A stretch of DNA of 20,745 nucleotides from an uncultured Trueperaceae bacterium (GCA_937907415.1 CALCHY010000360.1:1-20745); one strand, 5' to 3'; shown: positions 1 to 8,667, counted from the first letter of the stretch. Numbers and translations: made by a program. Notes: generated from the sequence alone by a model not told the origin.

Positions 1-297
1 GACATCGATTACCTCGCCATGCTGCACGTCAAACGCAGCGCCCACGACTACCTGCTTGACCGCCTTGGCTTGACCGAACGGCAGAGCACCTACCTCAGCG
101 ATTACGGCCACCTCGGTCAGGTCGACCAACTCCTCTCGCTAGAGATCGCGCGTGACAACGGCACCCTCAAGCCGGGCGACCTGGCGGTTGCCGTGGCGGC
201 AGGTGTCGGCTACGTGTGGAACGCCATCGCGCTCCGATGGGCGGGCGCTGACGGAGCGCAAGCTGACGGGGCGCCAGCTAGCGGGGCGCCCGCATGA
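1..297 (+). CDS. KAS III-like (thiolase-fold) enzyme, C-terminal part only
   Basis: The frame is open at the left edge, so only about the last 98 residues are seen. They match the C-terminal half of 3-oxoacyl-ACP synthase III-type proteins: LHVKRS fits the active-site His loop, YGHLGQVDQLLSLE the final active-site loop, and KPGDLAVAVAAGVGYVWNA the closing strand before an RW ending. In classical FabH the second loop supplies Asn of the Cys-His-Asn triad; here the aligned position appears to be His, so this may be an acyltransferase or variant condensing enzyme rather than the housekeeping FabH. The nucleophile Cys lies outside the window. The protein ends in an Ala/Gly/Asp/Pro tail made of 5-residue repeats. 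The stop overlaps the next start as ATGA, so it is translationally coupled to the acyl-CoA synthetase. Family call is firm; substrate unknown. Confidence 0.8.
   Translation, partial: DIDYLAMLHVKRSAHDYLLDRLGLTERQSTYLSDYGHLGQVDQLLSLEIARDNGTLKPGDLAVAVAAGVGYVWNAIALRWAGADGAQADGAPASGAPA
247..291 (+). repeat. three tandem 15-bp units in the KAS III-like C-terminus
   Basis: Units are 247-261, 262-276 and 277-291. They share the pattern GCTGACGGRGCGCMA with a few changes and encode ADGAQ, ADGAP and ASGAP. The in-frame 15-bp unit just before the stop could be a small copy-number-variable tail. It follows the conserved fold end at IALRW, so it is probably dispensable. Confidence 0.75.
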
Positions 298-1793
298 TCC
301 TCGACGTCGCGGCCCGGCGCGCCGACCTCACCCCTGAGCGCGAGGCGCTGTGGTGGGACGGGCGGTGGTACACGTACTCCGAACTCAACGAACGCGCCGC
401 GCGCACCGCCGCCCTCCTAGCCGGCATGGGGGTTCGCAAGGGCGACCGCGTGGCCATCGCGGCGCACAACCACATCGGACACCTCGACCTCATCCTCGCT
501 ACGGCCAAGCTAGGGTTCATTTTCGCCCCGCTCAACGTGCGCCTCGCCCAGCGCGAGCTCGAGGGGCTAGGCGCCTACCTGAAGCCGAGCGTCGTCCTGC
601 ACGACGCCGAGCACGCGCCGGCAGCAGCCGCGGCCGCTGGTGGCGGCGCGGTGCTCGATTTGGAGGCCTTCTGGCGCGAGGCGGCAAGTGGCGCTGCGCT
701 CCCTGCCGTGCCTCGCCCAGATTTGGGTCCGGAAGACGTGCAGATGATCCTCCTGACGGGCGGCACCACCGGCCTGCCGAAGGGCGCCATGCTGCCGTAC
801 CGCCAGAACTTCTACAACGCCGTCAACACGGTGTTCTCGTGGGGCTTGAACGAGAGCGACTGCGTCGTGCAAGCGACGCCCTGCTATCACGCAGCCGTCA
901 ACGCCTTCACCACGCCGTTGTTCCAGGTCGGCGGGCGCACCATCCTGCAGCGGAAGTTCGATCCGGAAGAGTACCTGCGGCTCGTGGAGGAGCTAGGCGC
1001 GACCGTCCTCTTCCTCGTGCCGACCATGTACGCCATGGTCGCCAACGACCCGAGCTTCGCCACGCGCGACCTGAGCAGCGTGCGCTGGGCCATCTCCGGC
1101 GGCGCCGCCTGCCCAGAACCCGTTCGTCACGCGTTCGCCGACCGCGGCGTGCGCTTCCGGCAGGGTTACGGGCTGACGGAGGCGGGCGTCAACTGCTTCG
1201 CCATCACCCTAGAGCAGGCGCAGCGGCGGCCAGAGTCAGTTGGCAAACCGCTACTGCATGCGGAAGCGGCCGTGCGGCGGCCGGACGGCAGCGTCTGCGA
1301 CCCTGGCGAGGTCGGCGAGCTCACCCTGCGCGGGCCCCACGTTTTCCTCGGCTACTACGAGCGGCCGCAAGCTACAGACGAGGTCATGAGGGACGGCTGG
1401 TTGTGGACGGGCGACCTCGCCACCACGGACGTCGACGGCTACTACACCGTCGCAGGAAGGCGCAAAGAGATGTTCATCTCCGGCGGGGAGAACGTCTTCC
1501 CCACCGAGATCGAGAGCGCCCTCTACGACCACCCAGCCGTCAACGAGTGCGCAGTCCTTGGAGTGCCAGACGAGCGCTGGGGCGAAGTCGGCGTCGCGTA
1601 CGTGACCCTGCGTCCCGGCGCGGCCGCCTCCGTGGAGGAACTGCGCGGTCACCTCCTCGCGCGCCTGGCGCGCTACAAGGTCCCGAAGCACATCGAACTG
1701 GCTGAAGAGCTGCCGAAGAGCGGCGCAGGCAAGATCCTCAAGACGACGCTGAAAGAGCGCTTCGAGCGCTCCCACCAAGGAGGGGAAGCATGA
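294..1793 (+). CDS. acyl-CoA synthetase (AMP-forming, ANL superfamily)
   Basis: Expected to activate a carboxylic acid with ATP to the acyl-adenylate and then to acyl-CoA in the cytoplasm. The 499 residues are normal length. Visible motifs in order: phosphate loop LLTGGTTGLPKG (about 153-164), GYGLTEAG (291-298), TGD (372-374, A7), the hinge block GRRKEMFISGGENVFPTEIE (388-407), and the A10 lysine in PKSGAGKILK (Lys480). All key residues are present, so it should be active. The chain-length or aromatic preference cannot be read from sequence alone. The ATG at 294 overlaps the upstream stop by 4 bases, and its own stop overlaps the next ATG at 1790. The start is supported by the typical N-terminus leading into DGRWYTYSELN. 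It forms a module with the KAS III-like enzyme and hydrolase, followed by the HAAT importer. Confidence 0.93.
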   Translation: MILDVAARRADLTPEREALWWDGRWYTYSELNERAARTAALLAGMGVRKGDRVAIAAHNHIGHLDLILATAKLGFIFAPLNVRLAQRELEGLGAYLKPSVVLHDAEHAPAAAAAAGGGAVLDLEAFWREAASGAALPAVPRPDLGPEDVQMILLTGGTTGLPKGAMLPYRQNFYNAVNTVFSWGLNESDCVVQATPCYHAAVNAFTTPLFQVGGRTILQRKFDPEEYLRLVEELGATVLFLVPTMYAMVANDPSFATRDLSSVRWAISGGAACPEPVRHAFADRGVRFRQGYGLTEAGVNCFAITLEQAQRRPESVGKPLLHAEAAVRRPDGSVCDPGEVGELTLRGPHVFLGYYERPQATDEVMRDGWLWTGDLATTDVDGYYTVAGRRKEMFISGGENVFPTEIESALYDHPAVNECAVLGVPDERWGEVGVAYVTLRPGAAASVEELRGHLLARLARYKVPKHIELAEELPKSGAGKILKTTLKERFERSHQGGEA

Positions 1794-2614
1794 CGGCAGG
1801 ACAGCGGATCGGCGTGCACGTGTCGCGCCCAACGGGCGGCGCAACGGCCGACCTCACCATCGATTACGCCCGAGCTGGCGCTGGCGCCCCCGTGCTGCTC
1901 GTGCATGGCAACTTCGCCAGCCGCCAGTGGTGGCTCGAGCAGCTGACCGACCCGGCGCCGGGCCTCGACCTCATAGCCCCGGACCTGCCGGGCTTCGTGC
2001 GCTCGGACCCGCTGCCAGGCGCCTGGCCGACTAGCGAGTGGGTTGACGCTTGGGCAGACACCATGGCCGAGTTCCTCAAGGCGCTCGGCGTCGAGCAGGC
2101 TGGCGTCGTCGGGCACAGCCTTGGAGGCGCGGTGGCGCAAACGTTGGCGGTGCGCCACCCCGAACTAGTGACGGCGCTACTCCTCGTTGACGCCGCGCCA
2201 CCTGCCGGGTTCGTGACGCCGGAGGCGCACTTCCCCGTGCTGAGCGCTTACCGCACCAACCGCGAACTCCTGACGGCGGGCCTGAGCGCCATCACGCCGA
2301 CCCGCCAACCCGACTACTTCCCCGCGTTGATCGACGACGCCATGGGCATGGACGAGCGCAATTACCAAGGCAACGCCAGGGCCCTCGGGGAGTACGACCT
2401 CAGCGGCCGCACGGCAGCCGTGACGGTGCCAGTAACCGTATTGCACGGCGGCAAGGACCTACTCGTTCCGGCGGCCGCGGCCGTGGCCACCGCCGACGCC
2501 TACCCGAACGCCACCCTCATCACCTGGGAGGACGTCGGCCACTCACCGCCGCTCGAGGCGCCAGCCGCCTTCCGCGACTTGCTAGCCAAGACCTTCTCGG
2601 GGGGCGCCAAATGA
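1790..2614 (+). CDS. alpha/beta hydrolase
   Basis: A 274-residue alpha/beta-hydrolase-fold enzyme of the epoxide hydrolase/lipase/thioesterase-like class. Seen motifs: oxyanion-hole HGN (39-41), nucleophile elbow GHSLGG with Ser110, acid Asp223 in HGGKD, and catalytic His251 in VGHSPPLE. The triad is complete. There is no signal peptide, so it is probably cytosolic. A strong ribosome site AAGGAGG (1777-1783) precedes the ATG, and the start overlaps the acyl-CoA synthetase stop (ATGA). Its place directly after a CoA ligase suggests ester or thioester cleavage in the same pathway, but this family is too broad to name a substrate. Confidence 0.9.
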   Translation: MTAGQRIGVHVSRPTGGATADLTIDYARAGAGAPVLLVHGNFASRQWWLEQLTDPAPGLDLIAPDLPGFVRSDPLPGAWPTSEWVDAWADTMAEFLKALGVEQAGVVGHSLGGAVAQTLAVRHPELVTALLLVDAAPPAGFVTPEAHFPVLSAYRTNRELLTAGLSAITPTRQPDYFPALIDDAMGMDERNYQGNARALGEYDLSGRTAAVTVPVTVLHGGKDLLVPAAAAVATADAYPNATLITWEDVGHSPPLEAPAAFRDLLAKTFSGGAK

Positions 2615-2688
2615 GATGAGCCCACCTGCTACCGCCCAGAGGCCCCACACCCATCAGACTCCTGGCATCGCCCGGAGACAGACCTTCC

Positions 2689-2695
2689 AAGGAGG
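2689..2695 (+). promoter_or_regulatory. ribosome binding site fixing the HAAT binding-protein start
   Basis: AAGGAGG lies 4 bases before ATG 2700. It selects that ATG over an in-frame ATG at 2616, which would add 28 hydrophilic residues ahead of the signal peptide. Confidence 0.85.
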
Positions 2696-2699
2696 AAGC

Positions 2700-3890
2700 A
2701 TGAAGCGCATACTCGCCACCCTCGTCCTCGCCGTACTCGCCTTCGCTGCGGCGCAAGGCGTGACCATCGGCGTCCTAGCGCCCCTAACCGGCGGCGCAGC
2801 CGGCACCGGCCAAGCCCAGAAGGCCGGCTTCGAGCTGGCCCTCGAAGAGATCAACGCAGCAGGCGGCGTACTCGGCCAGCCACTCAAGATGATCATCGAA
2901 GACACGAAGGCCGACCCCGCCACCGGCGTAGCCGCGTTCGAGAAGCTCATGACGGAGGACAACGTCGAGTTCATCGCTGGCGGCTACTCCTCCGGCGTGA
3001 CCCTCGCCCTCGTCGAGTCGTTCAAGACCTTCCAGCCCATCGTTAGCTGGATCGGCGGCGCGGTCTCCGGCATCGGCATCGACAACTTCGACGGCATCGA
3101 GGAGCTCCTCGGCCAAGAGGAATGGTTCTTCCACATCCACCCGTGGGATTACGCGAATACCGAAGCCTCGACCGCCTTCCAGGTCTACACCGGCGTAGAC
3201 ACCGTTGCGCTGCTCCACGAAGACGGCGCGTTCGGCGGCCCAGGCGCAGCAGGCGCCCAGGCGCTCCTGGAAGCAGCCGGCATGAAGGTCGTGCTCAACG
3301 AGGCCTTCAAGTCCACCCTGACCGGCGGCACGGGCGACTTCCGCGCTGCCATCAGCAAGGCAGCGGCCAGCGGCGGCGAGATGCTCTACTGGATCGCTTA
3401 CGACGGCGACGCCCAGCCCCTCGTCAGCCAAGTCCGCGAACTCAACTACCACCCCAAGTACATCTTCGGCGCCCCTCCGGGCTGGCCGTCCGACTTCGAC
3501 AAGGTGCCGGAAGCGCAGTGCGTTACCGGCATGATCGGCTACCTGCCCAACCTGCCCAACCCCGAAGCCAAGGCCTTCCTCAATAGCTACCAGGCCAAGT
3601 TCGGCACGGCGCCAGACAACTACATGGCCGCCCTCGCATACGCCAACCTCTGGAGCTATGCCGACGCCATCAACGCCGCCGGCACCACCGACCAGGCCGC
3701 CGTCATCAAGGCGCTGCAGGAAGGCACCTTCCGCTCGCCGATGGGCGACTGGAGCTTCAAGCCCTCCATCGAGGCCCTGCACCAAGGCTTCGGCTCCGAG
3801 ATGTGGTTCATCTTCCAGTTCCAGGACGGCGTCCGCGAGATCGTCTGGCCCGTCAACATCAGCACCTCGCCGCTGCAGACCTGCCCGTAA
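2700..3890 (+). CDS. HAAT-family ABC transporter substrate-binding protein (Peripla_BP_6, LivJ/LivK type)
   Basis: Exported binding protein of 396 residues that would capture the ligand outside the membrane and deliver it to LivHM. The N-terminus KR then a hydrophobic stretch ending FAAAQG (about residues 1-19) is a Sec signal with an AxA-type cleavage site; there is no lipobox Cys. Then comes VTIGVLAPLTGGAAGTGQ, the classic type I periplasmic-binding start, followed by AGFELALEEINAAGGVLGQPL and GGYSSG (94-99), the usual ligand-contact loop. The two-lobed fold continues to the end. The start at 2700 is chosen from the signal peptide and the ribosome site. It sits 85 bases after the hydrolase and about 95 before livH, with a strong hairpin in that second gap. 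Related binding proteins recognise amino acids, amides, urea or aromatic and other acids; linkage to CoA-activating genes favours an acid, as inference. Confidence 0.92.
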   Translation: MKRILATLVLAVLAFAAAQGVTIGVLAPLTGGAAGTGQAQKAGFELALEEINAAGGVLGQPLKMIIEDTKADPATGVAAFEKLMTEDNVEFIAGGYSSGVTLALVESFKTFQPIVSWIGGAVSGIGIDNFDGIEELLGQEEWFFHIHPWDYANTEASTAFQVYTGVDTVALLHEDGAFGGPGAAGAQALLEAAGMKVVLNEAFKSTLTGGTGDFRAAISKAAASGGEMLYWIAYDGDAQPLVSQVRELNYHPKYIFGAPPGWPSDFDKVPEAQCVTGMIGYLPNLPNPEAKAFLNSYQAKFGTAPDNYMAALAYANLWSYADAINAAGTTDQAAVIKALQEGTFRSPMGDWSFKPSIEALHQGFGSEMWFIFQFQDGVREIVWPVNISTSPLQTCP

Positions 3891-3920
3891 GGTTCGCGGC
3901 TAGCAACTGACAAGCACCCG

Positions 3921-3945
3921 CCGGGGAGGGAGCGACCCTCCCCGG
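3921..3945 (+). promoter_or_regulatory. perfect 10-bp intergenic hairpin between binding protein and livH
   Basis: CCGGGGAGGG (3921-3930), loop AGCGA, CCCTCCCCGG (3936-3945). The stem is GC-only apart from one A-T pair. No T-tract follows (next bases are CAACCCATAACC), so it is not a clean intrinsic terminator. It lies 30 bases after the binding-protein stop. A stabiliser of the upstream mRNA end or a partial attenuator, giving more binding protein than permease, is the likely role. Confidence 0.75.
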
Positions 3946-3984
3946 CAACCCATAACCGCGAAGGGACCCGCACGCTCCAACCTC

Positions 3985-4851
<867 letters not shown>

Positions 4852-4859
4852 GGAGCGTC

Positions 4860-5945
4860 ATGAAGCGCCGCATCAACCCACTAGGCCGCGACCTGCTCCT
4901 CGCGCTGCTGTTCTTCGCAGTGCTGCTGTTCCTGCCGCCACTGCTACGGGCCGCGTTCGGGCGCGCGTCCGTGAGCTACTTATCGCTCGGCATCAACGCC
5001 CTCGTGCTCGCCACGCTGGCGCTCTCGTGGGACTTGCTCGCCCGCACGGGCCAGTTGTCGTTGGCGCACGCCGCCTTCACTGGCGCGGGAGCCTACTCGA
5101 CCGCCATCTTGCTGCGCATGGCTGACGTACCGCTCTGGCTCGGCATCCCGCTAGGTGGCGTCGTCGCTGCGCTGCTCGCGTTGGCGTTGGGATCGGTGAC
5201 GTTGAGGCTTTACGGCATCTACTTCGCCATAGCAACGCTAGCCTTCACCGAGGTCCTCAAGACGGTCGTGCAGGAGTTGCCAACGAAGATCGCGGGCGGC
5301 GCGCCAGGCATGAACGTGACCGCCCTCTTCAGGCCCGCGCTCGCACCAGGCATGGAGCGCTGGGAGCTGGCCTTCGTGCGCAACCAAGGCTACTTCTGGG
5401 CCTACGCCGTGCTACTGCTCATAGCCGTCGTCATCTCCGTCTTCATCCAGCGCTCGCGCTTGAGGTCGGCCTTCACGGCCATCCGCACCAACGAGCTCGT
5501 GGCTGGCGTCATGGGCGTCAACCCTGCGCGCCTCAAGCTGCTGGCCTTCGTGCTCTCCAGCTTCGTTGCCGGCACTCTTGGAGCGGTAGAGGCTCACCGC
5601 CTCGGCAGCGTGAGCCCGGATGGCGCTTTCGCCGTCTCCACCACCGTTCTCGCCCTGGTGACGCCGATATTCGGCGGTCTCTACACCACCGTCGGCCCCA
5701 TCCTCGGCGCCCTCGTGCTGGCTGGCCTCGAGGAGACCCTCAAGCGCACGTTCGCGGACGGCTACCTTATCGGCTACGGCATCGTGCTGGTGGCGTCGAT
5801 CCTCTTCATGCCGCGCGGGCTCGTCGGGCTCTTGAGTGGCGTGGCCAGGCGCCTCAGGCGGCACGGCGGGGACCTGGAGGGCGGCATGAGCAGTGCCCGC
5901 GCCATAGCAGATGAGCCGTTCACTGCCCCGGAGGAGACGCCATGA
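4860..5945 (+). CDS. livM: HAAT ABC transporter permease LivM
   Basis: Second membrane subunit, 361 residues with roughly eight to ten hydrophobic segments. Characteristic motifs are GQLSLAHAAFTGAGAY (64-79), AIRTNELVAGVMGVNPARLK (207-226) and FGGLYTTVGPILGA (271-284). The last 30 residues after the final helix are a hydrophilic cytoplasmic tail. The ATG is 8 bases after livH, with GGGAG (4851-4855) just upstream. The stop overlaps the livG ATG (ATGA at 5942-5945). It forms the translocation path with LivH and binds LivG/LivF on the cytoplasmic side. Confidence 0.93.
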   Translation: MKRRINPLGRDLLLALLFFAVLLFLPPLLRAAFGRASVSYLSLGINALVLATLALSWDLLARTGQLSLAHAAFTGAGAYSTAILLRMADVPLWLGIPLGGVVAALLALALGSVTLRLYGIYFAIATLAFTEVLKTVVQELPTKIAGGAPGMNVTALFRPALAPGMERWELAFVRNQGYFWAYAVLLLIAVVISVFIQRSRLRSAFTAIRTNELVAGVMGVNPARLKLLAFVLSSFVAGTLGAVEAHRLGSVSPDGAFAVSTTVLALVTPIFGGLYTTVGPILGALVLAGLEETLKRTFADGYLIGYGIVLVASILFMPRGLVGLLSGVARRLRRHGGDLEGGMSSARAIADEPFTAPEETP

Positions 5946-6694
5946 GCGCGGCGCCGCTCCTCAGCGTCACGGGCCTAAGCAAGAGCTTCGGCGGGCTACG
6001 CGCCGTGCACGACGTCAACTTCCAAGTCTTCCCCGGCGAGATCTTCGCCATCATCGGACCGAACGGCGCCGGCAAGACGACGACCCTCAACCTCGTCTCC
6101 GGGCTGTTGGCGCCCAGCGCTGGCAGCGTCGCCCTCGCGGGGCAGGACCTCACCAAGCTGCCGTCTCACAAGCGTTGCCACCTCGGCCTCGGGCGGGCGT
6201 TCCAAGTCGTGCAGCCGTTCCCCGAGATGACCGTGCTCGAGAACGTGCTCGTCGGCGCCCAGTTCGGCTCACCTAACGTGAGCGCCGCCGAGGCGAACAG
6301 GCGCGCGGAGGTAGCGCTCGAACGTTCCGGCCTGGCCGCCCTACGCGACCAACCCGTCGAGGACCTCAACCTCTTGCAAGAGAAACGCCTCGAGATCGCC
6401 CGCGCGCTGGCCACCAAGCCGCAGGTGCTGCTGCTCGACGAGGTCATGGCTGGCTTGAGGCCCGCCGAGGCGCGCCTGGCAGTAGAGCTCGTGCGCGCCG
6501 TGCGCGCCGAGGGCGTAACGGTCGTGTTCATCGAGCACGTCATGCCGGTCGTGCGCGACTTGGCCGACCGCGTGCTCGTCATGGACCACGGCTCCGAACT
6601 GGCGCTCGGCACTTACGCGGAGGTGACCGCCAACCGCATGGTGATCGAGGCGTACCTCGGCAAGGAAGAAGACGAAGCGGAGGACGGCTTGTGA
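5942..6694 (+). CDS. livG: HAAT ABC transporter ATPase LivG
   Basis: Cytoplasmic ATPase subunit, 250 residues. Walker A GPNGAGKT (39-46), Q-loop in AFQVVQPFP (86-94), Walker B LLLDEVMAGL (163-172) and H-loop His199 in FIEHVM are all intact. The ABC signature is degenerate: instead of LSGGQ or LSYGQ the protein reads LNLLQEKRLEIARAL (142-156). A GGAGG (5930-5934) precedes the ATG, which overlaps the livM stop. In a LivG-LivF heterodimer one composite site uses each signature, so the site using the LivG signature may be less active. The acidic tail EEDEAEDGL is normal variation. Confidence 0.93.
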   Translation: MSAAPLLSVTGLSKSFGGLRAVHDVNFQVFPGEIFAIIGPNGAGKTTTLNLVSGLLAPSAGSVALAGQDLTKLPSHKRCHLGLGRAFQVVQPFPEMTVLENVLVGAQFGSPNVSAAEANRRAEVALERSGLAALRDQPVEDLNLLQEKRLEIARALATKPQVLLLDEVMAGLRPAEARLAVELVRAVRAEGVTVVFIEHVMPVVRDLADRVLVMDHGSELALGTYAEVTANRMVIEAYLGKEEDEAEDGL

Positions 6695-7407
6695 GCAAGG
6701 CCCTTGACATAGAGCGGTTGCGCGCGGGCTACGGCAAGATCACGGTGCTGTGGGAGATCGACCTACACGTAGAGGCCGGCGAGCTCGTGACGATCATCGG
6801 CGCCAACGGCGCTGGTAAGACGACGCTCCTGCGCGCCATCAGCGGCCTCATCCCTACCAGAACCGGCAGCGTGAGCGCGTTCGGCAACCGCCTAACGGGC
6901 CTTAGCGCCGCGCGCGTGGTGCGCTCGCAAGTCGGCCACGTGCCAGAAGGGCGGCAGCTCTTCCCACTCATGACGGTCGGCGAGAACCTGGAGAGCGGCG
7001 CCGAGTACCTGCCGCACGCGCGCGCCAACGCCAAGCGCAACCGCGCGTTCGTTTACGAACTCTTCCCCCGCCTGGAGGAGCGCCGCGGCCAGCTGGCTGG
7101 CACGCTCTCGGGCGGCGAGCGGCAGATGGTCGCCATCGGGCGTGCCCTGATGAGCAACCCGCGCCTACTGCTGGTCGACGAACCGTCGCTTGGCCTCTCG
7201 CCTTCCCTCGCCCTTACGGTGTTCAAGGCCCTCAAGCACATCAACGAAGACGGCGTTACCGTCGTGCTGGTCGAGCAGAACGTGCAGCAGTCGCTGCGGA
7301 TCGCCGACCGCGGTTACGTCCTCGAGAACGGGGAGATCGTCAAAGAAGGCACGGGCCGTGAACTCCTCGGCGACCCCGCCGTGCGCGAGGCCTACCTTTC
7401 GATGTAG
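6691..7407 (+). CDS. livF: HAAT ABC transporter ATPase LivF
   Basis: Second ATPase of the importer, 238 residues. Walker A GANGAGKT (37-44), the LivF hallmark VPEGRQLFP (84-92), canonical signature LSGGERQ (139-145), Walker B LLLVDEP (159-165) and the LivF-type EQN in place of the H-loop His (195-197) are all seen. Translation starts with GTG at 6691, whose last bases overlap the livG stop (GTGA), preceded by GGAGGA (6679-6684) at 6 bases. This is the last gene of the operon. Its stop is only 4 bases from the stop of the convergent Gmad2-domain gene, so there is no room for a terminator between them. Confidence 0.94.
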   Translation: MSKALDIERLRAGYGKITVLWEIDLHVEAGELVTIIGANGAGKTTLLRAISGLIPTRTGSVSAFGNRLTGLSAARVVRSQVGHVPEGRQLFPLMTVGENLESGAEYLPHARANAKRNRAFVYELFPRLEERRGQLAGTLSGGERQMVAIGRALMSNPRLLLVDEPSLGLSPSLALTVFKALKHINEDGVTVVLVEQNVQQSLRIADRGYVLENGEIVKEGTGRELLGDPAVREAYLSM

Positions 7408-7411
7408 CGCC

Positions 7412-8587
7412 CTACTGCGCTAACAGTACGGGAACGTGCAGGGCCGCATCGTTCTGCGGGAGGTCAGATGGGTTGTCGCGGGCCAGCACGATGGTGGCTG
7501 CGCCGCCACGGTCGCCAGCCTCGAAGGCCACCTCGCCCTCGAACGGCACGAAGTCGGTCGTCATCCAGTCGCCCTGCGCCGAAACGCTGCCCTGGCCGAT
7601 CACCGTGCCGTCTTCCGCCACGACCGTCACCGGGAACGACCCCTCGAAGTACCACTGCCCGACGGCCTCGCCGCTGAGTCGCAGCGGGCTCGTCACGCTG
7701 GCGCCAGGCCGCGGCGTCGCCAGGCGGATGAACGGCGCCAGGTCGGAGGTGCCAGAGGCCGGCCACGTTACGCTCCGGGTGCCGGACGGTAGCTTCAGGC
7801 TCACACGCTCGAGCGCGTCACTCAGGTGACCAAGCACCGTTTGGCGGTCAGCGGCGGTGAACTCCGTGATGGTGCCCGTCGGATAGTTGCCGAACTGCGA
7901 CTCCACGACGCGACTCGTGAACTCGTAACAGCTTCCCGCCACGTACAGGCGCCGCAGCTCGCCGTTGGCGTAGGTGCCGGCCGCGCCGTCCATGAGCCCG
8001 GCGAAGCGCGCGGTGGACGCGGCGTCCGGTCCCTCTGGTTCGACGACTAACCCGGGTTGTAGCGACTGGTAGCCGGACGGTTGAGCCAAGAGACACGAAG
8101 TCTGCGACGTGAGGTCCGCGCGCAGTTTGGTGGCCGTGCCAGCCGCCCTGAAGTTCGTGCCAGCGTAGCTCCCTTGGGGCAAGTAGAGGCAGTAGTCGAA
8201 CCCCTCGTCGCACGGCGGGATGGTGGACGTGGCCAGCAGCGGCTCGCCCGCGACGGCCAGGCTGAGGTCGGCCGGCACTTGCAGGGTGACTACGCCGCCG
8301 GTCAGCGTCAACGAGGTCTCCGGGGCGAGGGTGTGGGTTGGCGTGGACGGTGCGGCGGACGCGGACGTGGCCGCCGGCGGCGTGCCAGCGGCTGCCCGCC
8401 CGGCCGCGGCTGCGGTTGCGGGTTCGGTTGCGGGTTCGGCCGCGGGTTCGGCCGCCGCCGCTGGCGGCGCTTCGTTGGATTGCGGCCGGGCGGGCTCGCC
8501 AACCAGCCGCGTGACCACCACGGCGACGAGCGCGATCACGATCACCGCGCTTAGGAGTACTGAGTACCTGCGCTTCATGGACGCCAT
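7412..8587 (-). CDS. membrane-anchored protein with C-terminal Gmad2 immunoglobulin-like domain
   Basis: 391 residues. One hydrophobic segment (about 9-28) acts as anchor or uncleaved signal. A low-complexity Ala/Pro/Glu/Thr linker follows (about 35-90), with EPAT-type repeats. The middle region has no family I recognise; it contains four cysteines (126, 133, 165, 220), compatible with two disulfides outside the membrane. Residues about 286-388 resemble the Gmad2 domain of spore-germination and related envelope proteins: IRLATPRPGASVTSPLRLSG, FEGSFPV, GDW, FEGEVAF and a closing ALHVPVLL. No GerMN domain is seen. The start is ATG 8587; an ATG at 8578 is equally possible because neither has a clear ribosome site. 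Probable role is cell-envelope binding or assembly; precise function unknown. It is transcribed alone or after the sirtuin gene, 80 bases upstream. Confidence 0.75.
   Translation of the reverse strand: MASMKRRYSVLLSAVIVIALVAVVVTRLVGEPARPQSNEAPPAAAAEPAAEPATEPATAAAAGRAAAGTPPAATSASAAPSTPTHTLAPETSLTLTGGVVTLQVPADLSLAVAGEPLLATSTIPPCDEGFDYCLYLPQGSYAGTNFRAAGTATKLRADLTSQTSCLLAQPSGYQSLQPGLVVEPEGPDAASTARFAGLMDGAAGTYANGELRRLYVAGSCYEFTSRVVESQFGNYPTGTITEFTAADRQTVLGHLSDALERVSLKLPSGTRSVTWPASGTSDLAPFIRLATPRPGASVTSPLRLSGEAVGQWYFEGSFPVTVVAEDGTVIGQGSVSAQGDWMTTDFVPFEGEVAFEAGDRGGAATIVLARDNPSDLPQNDAALHVPVLLAQ
8414..8455 (-). repeat. 12-bp tandem repeat, about 3.5 copies, encoding EPAT/EPAA units
   Basis: On the plus strand the units GGTTGCGGGTTC (8414-8425 and 8426-8437) and GGCCGCGGGTTC (8438-8449) are followed by a partial GGCCGC. 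Read on the minus strand in frame, they give alternating EPAA and EPAT tetrapeptides in the linker after the membrane anchor. Such units can change copy number without shifting frame. Confidence 0.8.
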
Positions 8588-8667
8588 GTTGCACGCTTAG
8601 CAGGTGTGGAGGTCTGTGCGCTCCGCCCCTGGGCCTCAGCAGTCCTTAACGTTCCGCGCTAGTGACC

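Noticed and set aside
350..1705. Long open frame (451 codons) in another plus frame inside the acyl-CoA synthetase gene
   Set aside because: The translation is Arg/Pro/Ala-rich with no family features; it is a high-GC shadow of a well-supported gene.
2784..3785. 333-codon minus-strand open frame opposite the HAAT binding protein
   Set aside because: It is antisense to a clear Peripla_BP_6 gene and reads as low-complexity Gly/Val/Glu shadow.
3921..3945. Intrinsic terminator call for the liv hairpin
   Set aside because: No T-tract follows, and livHMGF continue in the same direction as parts of the same transporter.
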